A stretch of DNA of 56,491 bases, taken from Vibrio sp. LaRot3 (GTDB taxonomy: Bacteria > Pseudomonadota > Gammaproteobacteria > Enterobacterales > Vibrionaceae). Every line of letters starts with the position of its first letter. The first letter of the stretch is position 1. The stretch spans positions 1 to 56,491 of the forward strand of contig NZ_JAPPTI010000017.1 in the NCBI RefSeq assembly GCF_027587025.1. Direction: 5' to 3'. The translations under genes were made by a program, and so were the position numbers. The notes under the pieces were generated by a model, which saw nothing but the letters and a program-made list of their open reading frames with translations, did not search any database and was not told the DNA's origin. Of this stretch, positions 17,929-27,744 are shown piece by piece.

Positions 17929-19806
17929 CTAACTTCGTAATACGCGCTCTATCTCGCTGATACTGGATGGGTCATCGATGGTTGATGGAACGGTGTAAGA
18001 CTCACCATCAGCGATTTGACGAATAGTGCGACGTAATATCTTACCGGAGCGTGTTTTCGGTAATCGCTCTACTACCAAAGCATGTTTGAAGCAGGCCACT
18101 GCACCAATAGAATCACGCACTTTAGAGACCAATTCGCCCTCTAATTGCAGCGAATCAATGCTTATCCCGTCTTTTAGCACCACAAAGCCTAATGGTAGTT
18201 GACCTTTCAAATCGTCATGGATGCCTACGACCGCACACTCAGCGATGGCTGGATGTGCACCAACGATTTCTTCCATCTCGCCGGTGGATAGCCTATGCCC
18301 GGCTACGTTAATCACATCGTCAATTCGCCCCATAATAAACAAATAACCATCTTGATCGAGATAGCCTCCATCACCTGACACGTAGTAGCCCGGAAACTGA
18401 CTTAAATAGCCTGATTCAAAGCGGTCATGGTTGCGCCATACGGTGGGTAAACAACTTGGTGGCAATGGGCGTTTTAAGGCGATATAACCTTGCTGATTGG
18501 CCTGCGCTGACTCGCCTAGCTCATTGAGGATTTCTACTTGATAGCCGGGAATAGGTTTGGTGGCAGAGCCTGCTTTTACCGGCATCATTTCAAGCCCCGT
18601 CGGGTTGCCCGCTATCGCCCAGCCAGTCTCCGTTTGCCACCAATGATCCACCACAGGTTTGTCCGTTTGTGATTCTACCCAATCCAGTGTTGGCGGATCG
18701 AGCCGCTCCCCTGCCATAAAAATCGTTTTTAATTGGCTGAGATCGTATTGGTTTAAATAATCCCCTTGAGGATCTTCTTTTTTGATCGCTCGAAATGCTG
18801 TTGGAGCAGAGAACAGCGCATCGACTCGGTACTCTTCGCACACTCGCCAAAATGCGCCCGGATCAGGTGTACGAACTGGTTTTCCTTCATACAAAATCGT
18901 TGTGCAGCCATGAATCAACGGGGCATAGACAATATAAGAATGGCCGACCACCCAACCCACATCGGATGCCGCCCAAAACACACCATCTTGCGGCATGTTG
19001 TAAATCGTGCTCATCGAATATTTCATCGCAACAGCATGACCACCATTATCTCGCACCACACCTTTTGGCTTACCTGTCGTGCCTGAGGTATACAAAATAT
19101 AAAGCGGATCAGTGGCAAGTACTGGGACACAAGCATGAGGTAGCGCATCTTGATAGGCTTGTTGCCAGTCAATGTCACGGTCTTGATTTAGGTCTGCGAT
19201 TACTTGTGGTCTTTGCAATACAAACACTGTTTCCGGCTTCCAGCGGCTATCCATAATTGCTTGGTCGACCATAGGTTTGTATGGCAGTACTTTGTTAATT
19301 TCAATCCCGCAAGAGGCCGTCATGATCACCTTAGGCTCAGCATCTTCAATTCGCACGGCTAATTCGTTAGGCGCAAAGCCACCAAACACCACCGAATGGA
19401 TAGCCCCCAGACGAGCACAAGCAAGCATGGCCATGGCCGCTTCTGGAATCATCGGCATATAAATCACCACACGATCGCCTTTATTCACGCCTTGCTTAGC
19501 CAACATGCCAGCAATCTTCGCCACTTGATCACGCAATTGTTGATAGCTAAAAGTTTGCTTTGCTCCGGTTACCGGCGAATCATAAATCAAGGCAATGTTG
19601 TCACCTCGCCCCTGCTCGCAGTGGTAGTCCAACGCCAACCATGAAGTATTGAGCAACCCATCGGGAAACCAACGTTCAATGCCGTTTTCGTCCGTGGCTA
19701 AAATGGTATTGGGTGGTTGAAACCAGTCGATCTGCTCGGATTGCTGCCGCCAAAATTGCTCAGGCTCGTTTTTAGCCCAAAGATATTCCTTGTGATACTC
19801 AGACAT
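17929..19806 (-). CDS. prpE: Propionate–CoA ligase PrpE
   Basis: A 625-residue acyl-CoA synthetase of the ANL superfamily that activates propionate to propionyl-CoA through an acyl-adenylate. The P-loop YTSGTTGKPKGVV, the GDGGYLDQDGYLFIMGR hinge region and the C-terminal KTRSGKILRR with its catalytic, acetylation-controlled Lys are all present. Length matches E. coli PrpE (628). It is the last gene of the methylcitrate cluster, 59 bases after prpF, with GGAGG before the ATG and a terminator beyond the stop. Its context makes propionate rather than acetate the likely substrate. Confidence 0.95.
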   Translation of the reverse strand: MSEYHKEYLWAKNEPEQFWRQQSEQIDWFQPPNTILATDENGIERWFPDGLLNTSWLALDYHCEQGRGDNIALIYDSPVTGAKQTFSYQQLRDQVAKIAGMLAKQGVNKGDRVVIYMPMIPEAAMAMLACARLGAIHSVVFGGFAPNELAVRIEDAEPKVIMTASCGIEINKVLPYKPMVDQAIMDSRWKPETVFVLQRPQVIADLNQDRDIDWQQAYQDALPHACVPVLATDPLYILYTSGTTGKPKGVVRDNGGHAVAMKYSMSTIYNMPQDGVFWAASDVGWVVGHSYIVYAPLIHGCTTILYEGKPVRTPDPGAFWRVCEEYRVDALFSAPTAFRAIKKEDPQGDYLNQYDLSQLKTIFMAGERLDPPTLDWVESQTDKPVVDHWWQTETGWAIAGNPTGLEMMPVKAGSATKPIPGYQVEILNELGESAQANQQGYIALKRPLPPSCLPTVWRNHDRFESGYLSQFPGYYVSGDGGYLDQDGYLFIMGRIDDVINVAGHRLSTGEMEEIVGAHPAIAECAVVGIHDDLKGQLPLGFVVLKDGISIDSLQLEGELVSKVRDSIGAVACFKHALVVERLPKTRSGKILRRTIRQIADGESYTVPSTIDDPSSISEIERVLRS

Positions 19807-19865
19807 AGTGCTTCCTCCAGTATGTCTCGATACTGCTCTAACTTGGTTTTGATACTGCTTTATCG

Positions 19866-21065
19866 TTATGAAAATACGTCGGAGGGAACACGCACAACGC
19901 CCTCCATCAATATTCGGGCACTGCGGCTCATAGTCACTTTTTCAATTTGCCATTGCTGATCTTGCGAACACGATGCTTGTGCGCCAACTTTGAGCGTTCC
20001 GGATGGATGACCAAAAGTAACGGTTTCTCGTTCACCACCTCCCGCAGCCAAGTTCACTAACGTGCCGGGAATTGCGGCAGCAGAGGCTATTGCTACTGAG
20101 GCTGTTCCCATCATGGCATGATGCAATTGCCCCATCGAAAGCGCGCGAACCAATAAGTCTACTTGCTCTCGTTCAACCTGTTTCCCACTCGAACTCAGAT
20201 AACTTTTGGGCGCAGAGACAAACGCGATTTTCGGCGTGTGCTGACGAGTCTTGGCTTGCTCTAAATCTTCTATCAGACCCATTTTTAATGCGCCATGTGC
20301 TCTTATCATTTCAAAGCGATCTAACGCAGCAGCATCAGCATTAATCTCCGGCTGTAGCTCAGTGCCTTGATAACCGAGAGCCTGCGCTTGAATGAAGATG
20401 GTTGGGATGCCAGCATTGATTAATGTGGCCGGAAACCTTCCTACATCAGGCACATCAAGTTCATCCACTACATTACCTGTCGGGAAAAGGCTGCCTTCAG
20501 CCGCAGGACGGACAAAATCAACTGGTACTTCAGCCGCCGGAAAGGTCACCCCATCTAACTCGAAACTGCCCATTTCCTGCACCTCCCCATCGACCATGGG
20601 AACGTGCACGACTATGGTCTTTTCAATATTGGCTTGCCAAATACGCACTTGCGCAATTCCGTTTTCTGGCACTCGCTTAGGATCCACCAGACCAGCATGC
20701 ACAGCGAATGGCCCAACCGCAGCGGACAAGTTTCCGCAATTACCGCTCCAATCAACGAATGGCTTATCAATGGCGACTTGTCCGAATAAATAATCCACAT
20801 CATGATTTGGCTGACTACTCTTCGACACAATCACGGCTTTACTAGTGCTCGACGTTGCCCCACCCATCCCATCGATCTGTTTCTGATACGCATCAGGGCT
20901 ACCAATTATCCGCATCAACAGCTTATCGCGCGCTTCCCCTGCCACTTGGGCTGGTGCTGGCAAATCTTGCAGCCGAAAAAATGCCCCTTTGCTGGTTCCA
21001 CCACGCATATAGGTAGCAGGAATTCTCAGCTGAGATTGTTGTGACTGCTTAATTGACTTTTCCAT
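19866..21065 (-). CDS. prpF: 2-methylaconitate cis-trans isomerase PrpF
   Basis: A 399-residue PrpF protein. It begins with the hallmark IPATYMRGGTSKGAFF and contains GGATSSTSKAVIV and WSGNCGNLSAAVGPFAV, residues that line the active site in this diaminopimelate-epimerase-like fold. It isomerises the 2-methylaconitate isomer released by AcnD so that aconitase can hydrate it to 2-methylisocitrate. It lies nine bases after acnD, the usual obligate partner, and before prpE. The presence of AcnD plus PrpF replaces PrpD in this version of the pathway. Confidence 0.95.
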   Translation of the reverse strand: MEKSIKQSQQSQLRIPATYMRGGTSKGAFFRLQDLPAPAQVAGEARDKLLMRIIGSPDAYQKQIDGMGGATSSTSKAVIVSKSSQPNHDVDYLFGQVAIDKPFVDWSGNCGNLSAAVGPFAVHAGLVDPKRVPENGIAQVRIWQANIEKTIVVHVPMVDGEVQEMGSFELDGVTFPAAEVPVDFVRPAAEGSLFPTGNVVDELDVPDVGRFPATLINAGIPTIFIQAQALGYQGTELQPEINADAAALDRFEMIRAHGALKMGLIEDLEQAKTRQHTPKIAFVSAPKSYLSSSGKQVEREQVDLLVRALSMGQLHHAMMGTASVAIASAAAIPGTLVNLAAGGGERETVTFGHPSGTLKVGAQASCSQDQQWQIEKVTMSRSARILMEGVVRVPSDVFS

Positions 21066-21074
21066 AACGCTACC

Positions 21075-23666
21075 CTAAGCCGCTAAGAAGTCTTGGGCGA
21101 AACGCTGTAATACGCCGCCGGCTTGATAAACGCTCACTTCATCTTCTGTATCTAGACGGCAAGTCACTGGAACATCCATCTTTTCGCCATTCGCCCGAGT
21201 GATAACCAAAGCCAAATCAGCCCCCGGAGTGATGTGCCCCACTACGTCATACAACTCTGTGCCATCTAGCTGTAATGTATGGCGGTCTGTCCCAACTTTG
21301 AATTGCAATGGTAATACCCCCATTCCGACCAGATTGGTTCGATGAATACGTTCAAAACCTTCGGCCACAATGGCCTCTACTCCCGCAAGACGCACCCCCT
21401 TTGCTGCCCAATCACGAGACGAGCCTTGACCATAATCAGCGCCTGCCACAACGATGAGCGGTTGCTGACGGTTCATGTACGTTTCAATCGCCTCCCACAT
21501 GCGAGTCACTTTCCCTTCAGGCTCTACACGGGCCAATGACCCCTGCACAACTTTCCCTTGTTGCTTAACCATTTCATTAAACAATTTTGGATTGGCAAAG
21601 GTTGCTCGTTGAGCGGTCAAATGATCCCCCCTATGGGTGGCATAGGAGTTAAAGTCTTGTTCGGGCAATCCCATTTTTGCTAAGTACTCACCGGCCGCAC
21701 TGCTTGGTAAAATCGCATTAGAGGGTGATAGATGGTCAGTGGTAATGTTGTCACCCAAAATGGCTAACGGACGCATAGCCGATAGGGTTCTTTCTCCGGC
21801 GAGTGCTCCCTGCCAATAAGGCGGCCGACGTATGTAAGTACTCATTTCTCGCCAATCGTACAGCGGGCTTTCACTTCGCTCTGCATCGTCCAATTTGAAC
21901 ATCTGAATATAGACTTGCTTAAACTGCTCTGGCTTAACGCTTTGCTCGACCACGGCATCAATTTCTTCATCGCTCGGCCACAAATCACTTAGGTAAATTG
22001 GCTCTCCTTGAGCATTTGTCCCGAGTGCATCACGCTCTATATCAAATCGAATTGTCCCCGCTAGCGCATAAGCAACCACTAATGGCGGCGAAGCTAAAAA
22101 CGCTTGCTTAGCATAAGGATGAATTCGGCCATCAAAGTTTCGGTTACCCGAAAGCACAGCGGTTGAATACAAGTCACGGTCAATGATCTGCTGCTGAATG
22201 GCTGGGTCTAATGCACCACTCATACCATTACACGTTGTACAGGCATAAGCGACGATGCCAAAACCAAGCTGTTCTAACTCTTTCAACAAGCCAGATTCTT
22301 GCAGGTAAAGCTTGGCGACTTTCGAGCCGGGAGCAAACGAAGACTTCACCCAAGGCTTACGCACTAAGCCAAGTTTATTGGCCTTTTTCGCCACTAACCC
22401 TGCCGCAACAACATTTCGAGGGTTACTGGTGTTGGTGCAGGAGGTAATCGCAGCAATGATCACAGCCCCATCTGGCAATTGATCATCGGGTAGCTCTTGC
22501 TGCCATTCGCCCGCAATACCTCGTTGCGTAAGCTCCGAAGTGGGTAAACGACGATGTGGATTGGATGGTCCCGCGAGATTGCGTGTCACCGCTGATAAAT
22601 CAAATTCAAGTACCCGCTCATATTGGGCAGTGTTTAGATCATCCGCCCATAAGCCCACTTGTTTGGCGTAGGTTTCCACCAACTGCACCTGTTCATCGTC
22701 TCGCCCTGTTAACTTCAAATAGTTGAGGGTTTGCTGATCGATGTAAAACATGCCAGCGGTGGCGCCATATTCTGGCGTCATGTTTGAGATGGTTGCACGG
22801 TCACCAATGGTGAGATCGCTCGCTCCTTCACCAAAGAATTCTAAATAGCAGGAGACCACTTTTTGATGACGCAGAAACTCGGTAATCGCCAATACGATAT
22901 CAGTCGCAGTAATGCCCGCTTGGCGCTGACCTGTGAGTTTTACCCCGACAATATCGGGCAGACGCATCATTGACGGGCGACCAAGCATCACGGTTTCTGC
23001 TTCTAAGCCACCCACACCGATTGCGATGACACCAAGAGCATCGACATGCGGGGTGTGACTATCTGTACCAACACAGGTATCAGGATACGCCACACCATCT
23101 TTGGCTTGTACAACCGGAGACATCTTCTCAAGGTTAATTTGATGCATGATGCCGTTACCCGCCGGAATCACACTTACATTCTCAAATGCGGTTTTACACC
23201 ACTCGATAAAGTGAAATCTGTCCTCATTGCGGCGATCTTCTATAGCGCGATTCTTTTCAAAAGCTTTCGCATCACAGCCCCCGTGTTCAACTGCTAGGGA
23301 ATGGTCGACGATCAGCTGAGTTTCAACCACCGGATTAACTTTGGCAGGGTCTCCCCCTTGTTCCGCTATCGCATCACGTAGGCCAGCTAAGTCAACCAAT
23401 GCAGTTTGGCCGAGAATGTCGTGGCACACCACCCGAGCCGGATACCAAGGAAAATCTAAATCACGCTTGCGCTCTATTAGCTGCCTTAAACTGGCTTGCA
23501 GTTTGTCTGGCTCGCAGCGACGAACCAATTGCTCAGCCAATACTCGTGAAGTGTAAGGGAGAGTTTGATATGAATTAGGCGCGATATCATCAACCGCTTG
23601 GCGCACATCGAAATAATCTAAATGAGTGCCCGGCAGCGCCTTTCTGTATAGACTATTCATGCTCAT
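21075..23666 (-). CDS. acnD: Fe/S-dependent 2-methylcitrate dehydratase AcnD
   Basis: An 863-residue aconitase-family protein. Iron–sulfur ligands are visible in ITSCTNTSNP and ACTTCNGMSG, together with DSHTPHVDALGVIAIGVGG and the swivel-domain motif GADYGQGSSRDWAAKGVRL. AcnD dehydrates 2-methylcitrate to a 2-methylaconitate isomer and needs PrpF to complete the cycle. The length and operon position between prpC and prpF separate it from housekeeping aconitases AcnA and AcnB. Two in-frame ATGs six bases apart are possible starts; the upstream one has GGAAG at a suitable distance. Confidence 0.94.
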   Translation of the reverse strand: MSMNSLYRKALPGTHLDYFDVRQAVDDIAPNSYQTLPYTSRVLAEQLVRRCEPDKLQASLRQLIERKRDLDFPWYPARVVCHDILGQTALVDLAGLRDAIAEQGGDPAKVNPVVETQLIVDHSLAVEHGGCDAKAFEKNRAIEDRRNEDRFHFIEWCKTAFENVSVIPAGNGIMHQINLEKMSPVVQAKDGVAYPDTCVGTDSHTPHVDALGVIAIGVGGLEAETVMLGRPSMMRLPDIVGVKLTGQRQAGITATDIVLAITEFLRHQKVVSCYLEFFGEGASDLTIGDRATISNMTPEYGATAGMFYIDQQTLNYLKLTGRDDEQVQLVETYAKQVGLWADDLNTAQYERVLEFDLSAVTRNLAGPSNPHRRLPTSELTQRGIAGEWQQELPDDQLPDGAVIIAAITSCTNTSNPRNVVAAGLVAKKANKLGLVRKPWVKSSFAPGSKVAKLYLQESGLLKELEQLGFGIVAYACTTCNGMSGALDPAIQQQIIDRDLYSTAVLSGNRNFDGRIHPYAKQAFLASPPLVVAYALAGTIRFDIERDALGTNAQGEPIYLSDLWPSDEEIDAVVEQSVKPEQFKQVYIQMFKLDDAERSESPLYDWREMSTYIRRPPYWQGALAGERTLSAMRPLAILGDNITTDHLSPSNAILPSSAAGEYLAKMGLPEQDFNSYATHRGDHLTAQRATFANPKLFNEMVKQQGKVVQGSLARVEPEGKVTRMWEAIETYMNRQQPLIVVAGADYGQGSSRDWAAKGVRLAGVEAIVAEGFERIHRTNLVGMGVLPLQFKVGTDRHTLQLDGTELYDVVGHITPGADLALVITRANGEKMDVPVTCRLDTEDEVSVYQAGGVLQRFAQDFLAA

Positions 23667-23733
23667 GGCTTTGCTTCCAATTTGTTATTATCGCCACCGG
23701 CAAGCGGTGGCATTCGCCGTTTTGAATCAAGAG

Positions 23734-24864
23734 TTATTGGCGTTGCTCGATAGGCAACCACTCTTGATGCTCTGGGCCAGTGTAATCAGCACTTGGACGA
23801 ATAATTCGGTTATTCGCGCGTTGCTCGTACACGTGTGCAGCCCAGCCGGTTAAACGGCTCATGACAAAAATTGGGGTAAATAATGGGGTTGGAATACCCA
23901 TAAAGTGATAAGCCGATGCATGGAAAAAATCCGCATTACAGAACAAGTCTTTCTCACGTTTCATGACCGATTCAACCCGCTCAGACACTGCGTATAAATG
24001 CGTGTCGCCAACCTCTTGAGACAACGCTTTTGACCAACGTTTGATCAGCGCATTGCGTGGGTCGCTTTCTCGGTAAATCGCATGACCAAAGCCCATGATT
24101 TTGTCTTTGTTGGCCAACATTCGCAGAATGTTTTGCTCCGCTTCATCTGGCGTTTGCCAATTTTGAATCATTTCCATCGCTGCTTCATTTGCACCGCCGT
24201 GTAAAGGACCACGCAAAGTGCCGATGGCAGCGGTAATGCAAGAGTGAATGTCCGATAAAGTCGAGGCACAGACACGGGCAGCAAAAGTGGAAGCATTGAA
24301 CTCATGTTCCGCGTAGAGAATCAGCGAACAATGCATGACCTGTTTGTGCAGCTCACTCGGGGATTTATCCGTGAGCAACTTGAGAAAATAGCCACCAATA
24401 CAATCTTGGCTTTGATCTTCCGTATCCACTCTTACGCCGTCATGGCTATAGCGATACCAATAGCAAATAATGGCAGGAAAGAGCGCCAACATGCGCTCAG
24501 TGGCGACCAACTGTTGGGAAAACTCGGTTTCTTGTTCTAAGTTACCTAGCATAGAACAGCCTGTGCGCATTACATCCATCGGGTGCGCATCAGCAGGAAT
24601 CAGCTCTAACGCCTGCTTAAGCTGCGAGGGTAAACCTCGAAGGCTGAGCAAATAGGTTTTGTAATTATCAAGCTCTTGCTGATTAGGAAGATGGCCACGC
24701 AGCAACAAATGGGCGACCTCTTCAAATTGAGCGTTATTGGCTAAATCAGTAATGTCATAACCTCGATAAGTTAGACCGGTTCCTGATTTTCCGACAGTGC
24801 ATAGCGCAGTGCTACCAGCGCTTTGGCCACGAAGGCCTGCTCCGTCTAGTACTTTAGAAGGCAT
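23734..24864 (-). CDS. prpC: 2-methylcitrate synthase PrpC
   Basis: A 376-residue member of the citrate synthase family that condenses propionyl-CoA with oxaloacetate to 2-methylcitrate. The N-terminal GLTYRGYDITDLA, the central GPLHGGANEAAMEM with an active-site His, and the GFGHAIYRESDPRN motif with a second catalytic His are typical. At about 376 residues it is shorter than the housekeeping citrate synthase and fits PrpC. AAGGAG precedes the ATG. It lies 118 bases after prpB within the same transcription unit. Confidence 0.95.
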   Translation of the reverse strand: MPSKVLDGAGLRGQSAGSTALCTVGKSGTGLTYRGYDITDLANNAQFEEVAHLLLRGHLPNQQELDNYKTYLLSLRGLPSQLKQALELIPADAHPMDVMRTGCSMLGNLEQETEFSQQLVATERMLALFPAIICYWYRYSHDGVRVDTEDQSQDCIGGYFLKLLTDKSPSELHKQVMHCSLILYAEHEFNASTFAARVCASTLSDIHSCITAAIGTLRGPLHGGANEAAMEMIQNWQTPDEAEQNILRMLANKDKIMGFGHAIYRESDPRNALIKRWSKALSQEVGDTHLYAVSERVESVMKREKDLFCNADFFHASAYHFMGIPTPLFTPIFVMSRLTGWAAHVYEQRANNRIIRPSADYTGPEHQEWLPIEQRQ

Positions 24865-24982
24865 GTTGAACTCCTTTTCTGTCTGGTGCGGGCTCTCTTT
24901 GGAGCATTTCTGTTTAATTCAGTAATCGCACTCAGACGGTTTCACGTTTATTGGATTTGGTGTTAATTAATGGCTTGCCTAG

Positions 24983-25873
24983 TTATTTTGAAAACAGCTG
25001 GTCGAGCTTATCTTCATATTGGTGATAATTAAGATGGGCATACAACTCAGCACGAGTTTGCATGGAGTCAAGTACCGCCTCTTGATTCCCCTCAGTTAGC
25101 AGGTGTTGATAGACCATCTCTGCGGCTTTGTTCATCGCCCTGAAAGCACTCAGTGGGTAAAGCACCATATCCACATTCGATGCGGCTAACTGCTCACAAC
25201 CATATAATGGCGTTTGGCCAAACTCGGTAATGTTGGCCAAAATCGGCACATGCTTACCCGTTGCAGACTGCAAAGCATTAGAGAACTGAGTGTATTGGTC
25301 TAGTTGATTCATCGCCTCAGGGAAAATCATATCCGCGCCCGCTTCAACACAAGCAATAGCACGCTCGATGGCGCTATCCATCCCCTCTACTGCTAGGGCA
25401 TCTGTGCGAGCCATGATCACAAAGTCATGATCCACTCTGGCATCGACCGCAGCTTTTACTCGATCAGCCATTTCTTGTTGGCTAACAATGGCCTTGTTCG
25501 GCCTATGACCACAGCGCTTTTGCGCCACTTGGTCTTCAATATGCACAGCGGCTGCGCCCGCTTTTTCTATCGATTTAATGGTGCGTGCAATATTAAATGC
25601 GCCGCCAAACCCCGTATCAATATCCACCAATAACGGTAGATCGCAGGCATTGGTGATTCGGTCTACATCTGCAAGCACATCATTAAGGGTGGTTATGCCT
25701 AGATCGGGTAATCCATAAGAAGCATTAGCAATACCGCCGCCTGATAGATAGATCGCTTGATGGCCAACGTTTTTTGCCATCATGGCGCAATACGGGTTCA
25801 CCGTACCGACAATTTGTAATGGTTGATTGGTTTCTACTGCGAGTCGAAACTTCGCCCCCGGAGACTGACTCAT
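24983..25873 (-). CDS. prpB: 2-methylisocitrate lyase PrpB
   Basis: A 296-residue lyase, the same length as E. coli PrpB, that splits 2-methylisocitrate into pyruvate and succinate. It is a TIM-barrel of the isocitrate lyase/PEP mutase superfamily, with the catalytic loop QKRCGHRPNK and metal-binding LVDIDTGFGG. The frame extends to a TTG at 25900, but the ATG at 25873 has AAGGA at the right distance and gives the standard N-terminus MSQSPGAKFR. It starts ten bases after the stop of the GntR regulator gene, so regulator and enzyme genes are co-transcribed. Confidence 0.95.
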   Translation of the reverse strand: MSQSPGAKFRLAVETNQPLQIVGTVNPYCAMMAKNVGHQAIYLSGGGIANASYGLPDLGITTLNDVLADVDRITNACDLPLLVDIDTGFGGAFNIARTIKSIEKAGAAAVHIEDQVAQKRCGHRPNKAIVSQQEMADRVKAAVDARVDHDFVIMARTDALAVEGMDSAIERAIACVEAGADMIFPEAMNQLDQYTQFSNALQSATGKHVPILANITEFGQTPLYGCEQLAASNVDMVLYPLSAFRAMNKAAEMVYQHLLTEGNQEAVLDSMQTRAELYAHLNYHQYEDKLDQLFSK

Positions 25874-25883
25874 GGCTACTTCC

Positions 25884-26591
25884 TTATATTTGTTGTTCAA
25901 TCAGCTTGCGACTGCCTGATATATGGCGTCGCATTAACATTTCAGCGAGTTCTTCATCGCGATTGCGAATCGCTTGAAGAATAAATTGGTGTTCCGCTAG
26001 CGCCTCTTTCGGACGAGATTGTGCACGCGGCGATTGGTAACGGTACATACGCAGCAAGTGATACAGCTCATCGCACAATAAGCCGATAAGCTTTTGATTA
26101 CGGCTGGCTTTTATGATGCGGTAATGAAAATCAAAGTCTCCTTGCTGCTGAAAGTAAGAAGCGCCCTCGACTTGTTCAATATGATTGGAATGCTGGGTAA
26201 GCAATAGTTCTAACGCTAGAATTTCATCTTGCTGTATGTGCCTTGCAGCTAAGCGTGCGGCCATCCCTTCTAGCGCTTCACGCACAGCATATAACTCAAC
26301 TAGTTTTTCTGGGGTTAAGGTAATGACACGAGCCCCTACATGGGCGATACGCTCAATTAAGCCCAACCCTTCAAGACGCATGATCGCCTCACGCAATGGC
26401 CCACGACTGACTTGGTAATGCTTAGCCAACTCTGGCTCAGAAATCTTACAGCCTTGCGCTAAATCGCCATTCACAATCGCTTCAATTAAGCTTTCGGTCA
26501 ACGTCACCGACTTGGTGTTTTCTTTGTCGCCATTACCCTTTGAATCAAGGCTTTTTAAATCACTAGGCTTTAAATTGAGTTCACTGTTCAT
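25884..26591 (-). CDS. GntR-family (FadR-type) regulator of the prp operon
   Basis: A 235-residue regulator with an N-terminal winged helix (ISEPELAKHYQVSRGPLREAIMRLEGLGLIER, seen across residues 50–82) and a C-terminal all-helical FCD ligand domain containing the His-rich metal or ligand site region (HQIL, HYRIIKAS). It is the first gene of the methylcitrate operon, as in Vibrio and Shewanella, where such a GntR protein (PrpQ) replaces the sigma-54 activator PrpR of enterics. A perfect palindrome upstream is the probable operator, implying autoregulation together with the enzymes. The inducer is probably a pathway intermediate such as methylcitrate; this is inference. Confidence 0.88.
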   Translation of the reverse strand: MNSELNLKPSDLKSLDSKGNGDKENTKSVTLTESLIEAIVNGDLAQGCKISEPELAKHYQVSRGPLREAIMRLEGLGLIERIAHVGARVITLTPEKLVELYAVREALEGMAARLAARHIQQDEILALELLLTQHSNHIEQVEGASYFQQQGDFDFHYRIIKASRNQKLIGLLCDELYHLLRMYRYQSPRAQSRPKEALAEHQFILQAIRNRDEELAEMLMRRHISGSRKLIEQQI

Positions 26592-26641
26592 CTTGTCTAT
26601 TTAGCCTCTAAGACCACTCAGCCCTGAAGATACTCAGAACA

Positions 26642-26656
26642 AAGTGTCAACAATCT
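26642..26656. promoter_or_regulatory. Imperfect second GntR operator
   Basis: The core GTGTCAACAAT resembles one half and the centre of the perfect palindrome 60 bases away (TTGTCGACAA). It lies closer to the regulator start and could be a weaker binding site. Confidence 0.3.
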
Positions 26657-26701
26657 CTTAACTTGTTTACAAAATAGACGATTAATAAGCGACCTTTCAA
26701 G

Positions 26702-26719
26702 TAAATTGTCGACAATTTA
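26702..26719. promoter_or_regulatory. Palindromic GntR operator upstream of the prp operon
   Basis: TAAATTGTCGACAATTTA is an 18-bp perfect palindrome, 111 bases before the regulator ATG. The TTGTCGACAA core fits the compact dyads bound by FadR-type GntR proteins and is recalled as similar to PrpQ sites; binding is not shown. Confidence 0.65.
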
Positions 26720-26790
26720 GACTAAGGTATAAGGCGCTAAAACTTGGAAAATGAAAGTGACTGAAGGAGGTATACAGAGAAATGAGTAAC

Positions 26791-26812
26791 AAAAAGCCTC
26801 TTTGAGAGGCTT
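26791..26812 (-). terminator. Rho-independent terminator of the small membrane protein gene
   Basis: On the minus strand a GCCTCT–AGAGGC stem with a three-base loop is followed by five T residues. It lies 34 bases beyond the stop of the gene at 26846. Confidence 0.75.
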
Positions 26813-26845
26813 CTAGACTATCAATGTTTTCGCTAAGTTAATGTT

Positions 26846-27217
26846 CTATCGCTTCTTCCATTGCAAATACGACAAGACACTCAACAATGCGAAAAACGCA
26901 GGATCGCTCCAACCAAAACCGACAAAGATACCCGTCACTGCTGCGTAAACCGTAATAATCACCCCAAGCACATTGGTGATTAGCAATGCTTTAAGCAGCT
27001 GAGTCATGGCCAAGCCTGACTCAATATTGCGCATCGTTAAGCTCACTGCGGCAACGCCACCCAAGAAAATCGACGTATGTTGAGATAGAAAGTAAGCATA
27101 TTTATCATTAATCTCTACCCCATACATCGGCCACATCAGGCTAGGAATAAAAAACAGTGCGATGGCAAACGCGGTATAAATAACACCATGGGTGGTAAGA
27201 AATTGTTTGTTGTTCAT
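26846..27217 (-). CDS. Small four-helix membrane protein, unknown function
   Basis: A 123-residue protein with four hydrophobic segments (about residues 8–26, 48–60, 70–95 and 100–118) and a basic end (QWKKR). No family was recognised. It starts 62 bases after the YdhR-like gene on the same strand and ends just before a terminator, so the two are probably one transcript under control of the divergent LysR gene. It may be a membrane partner of the monooxygenase-like protein, but nothing in the sequence proves it. Confidence 0.6.
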   Translation of the reverse strand: MNNKQFLTTHGVIYTAFAIALFFIPSLMWPMYGVEINDKYAYFLSQHTSIFLGGVAAVSLTMRNIESGLAMTQLLKALLITNVLGVIITVYAAVTGIFVGFGWSDPAFFALLSVLSYLQWKKR

Positions 27218-27279
27218 TGCGATACTCTCTTATCTCATATCTCTTTGCTGACTACGATTTACAGTGTTAATCAATACTC

Positions 27280-27591
27280 TTAGTGAGTAGAAATCGGTCC
27301 ACGGTTAATGGTACTTAATGGCTGATTAATATCGAAAATCACGCCACGAATGTTTGTCACGCCCATTTGAGTCAAACGTTCAGTGTGCATCGCTAAGTAA
27401 GCTTGCGCCGTCGCTTGGTCCTCAAATAAGTATACGCCGCCACCTAATTTGTCTTTTTCACTCTCAGTCCAAATCTTCCAGATCATGCCCGGTTCATGGT
27501 TAATTGACTCAGCAAGCCCCACCAATGCGTTCGCCATCTCTTCACCGAATGGGCCCTGAAAATCGAAATCTACTTGTAATAATTTAGTCAT
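27280..27591 (-). CDS. YdhR-family monooxygenase-like protein
   Basis: A 103-residue single-domain protein of the ferredoxin-like dimeric barrel type. Its pattern (LLQVDFDFQGPFGEEM, PGMIWKIWTESE, GGVYLFEDQATAQAYLAMH) matches E. coli YdhR, annotated as a putative monooxygenase from its fold; the substrate is unknown. The gene is divergent from a LysR regulator 153 bases away and precedes a small membrane protein gene. This LysR–enzyme arrangement suggests substrate-induced expression. Confidence 0.82.
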   Translation of the reverse strand: MTKLLQVDFDFQGPFGEEMANALVGLAESINHEPGMIWKIWTESEKDKLGGGVYLFEDQATAQAYLAMHTERLTQMGVTNIRGVIFDINQPLSTINRGPISTH

Positions 27592-27744
27592 CGCTATGTT
27601 CCTCTGTTACTTCACATCAAAAAGTTTCACTTAGGACAGCAGTGTTTTCTTTGTTGTCCTCCGTTTGGATGAAATGATTATTACCTTTATAAATTAGACA
27701 AAAAAGTTCATAATTTCGCCATTAACTGTCGAATAAATTGACCA

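Noticed and set aside
18766..20793. Long antisense frames over prpE and prpF
   Set aside because: They mirror highly biased coding sequence of well-recognised genes and have no family features or ribosome-binding sites.
26763..26807. Seven-codon frame (MSNKKPL) after a strong GAAGGAGG
   Set aside because: The frame ends in the terminator stem and nothing follows; the purine run is probably chance or a remnant.
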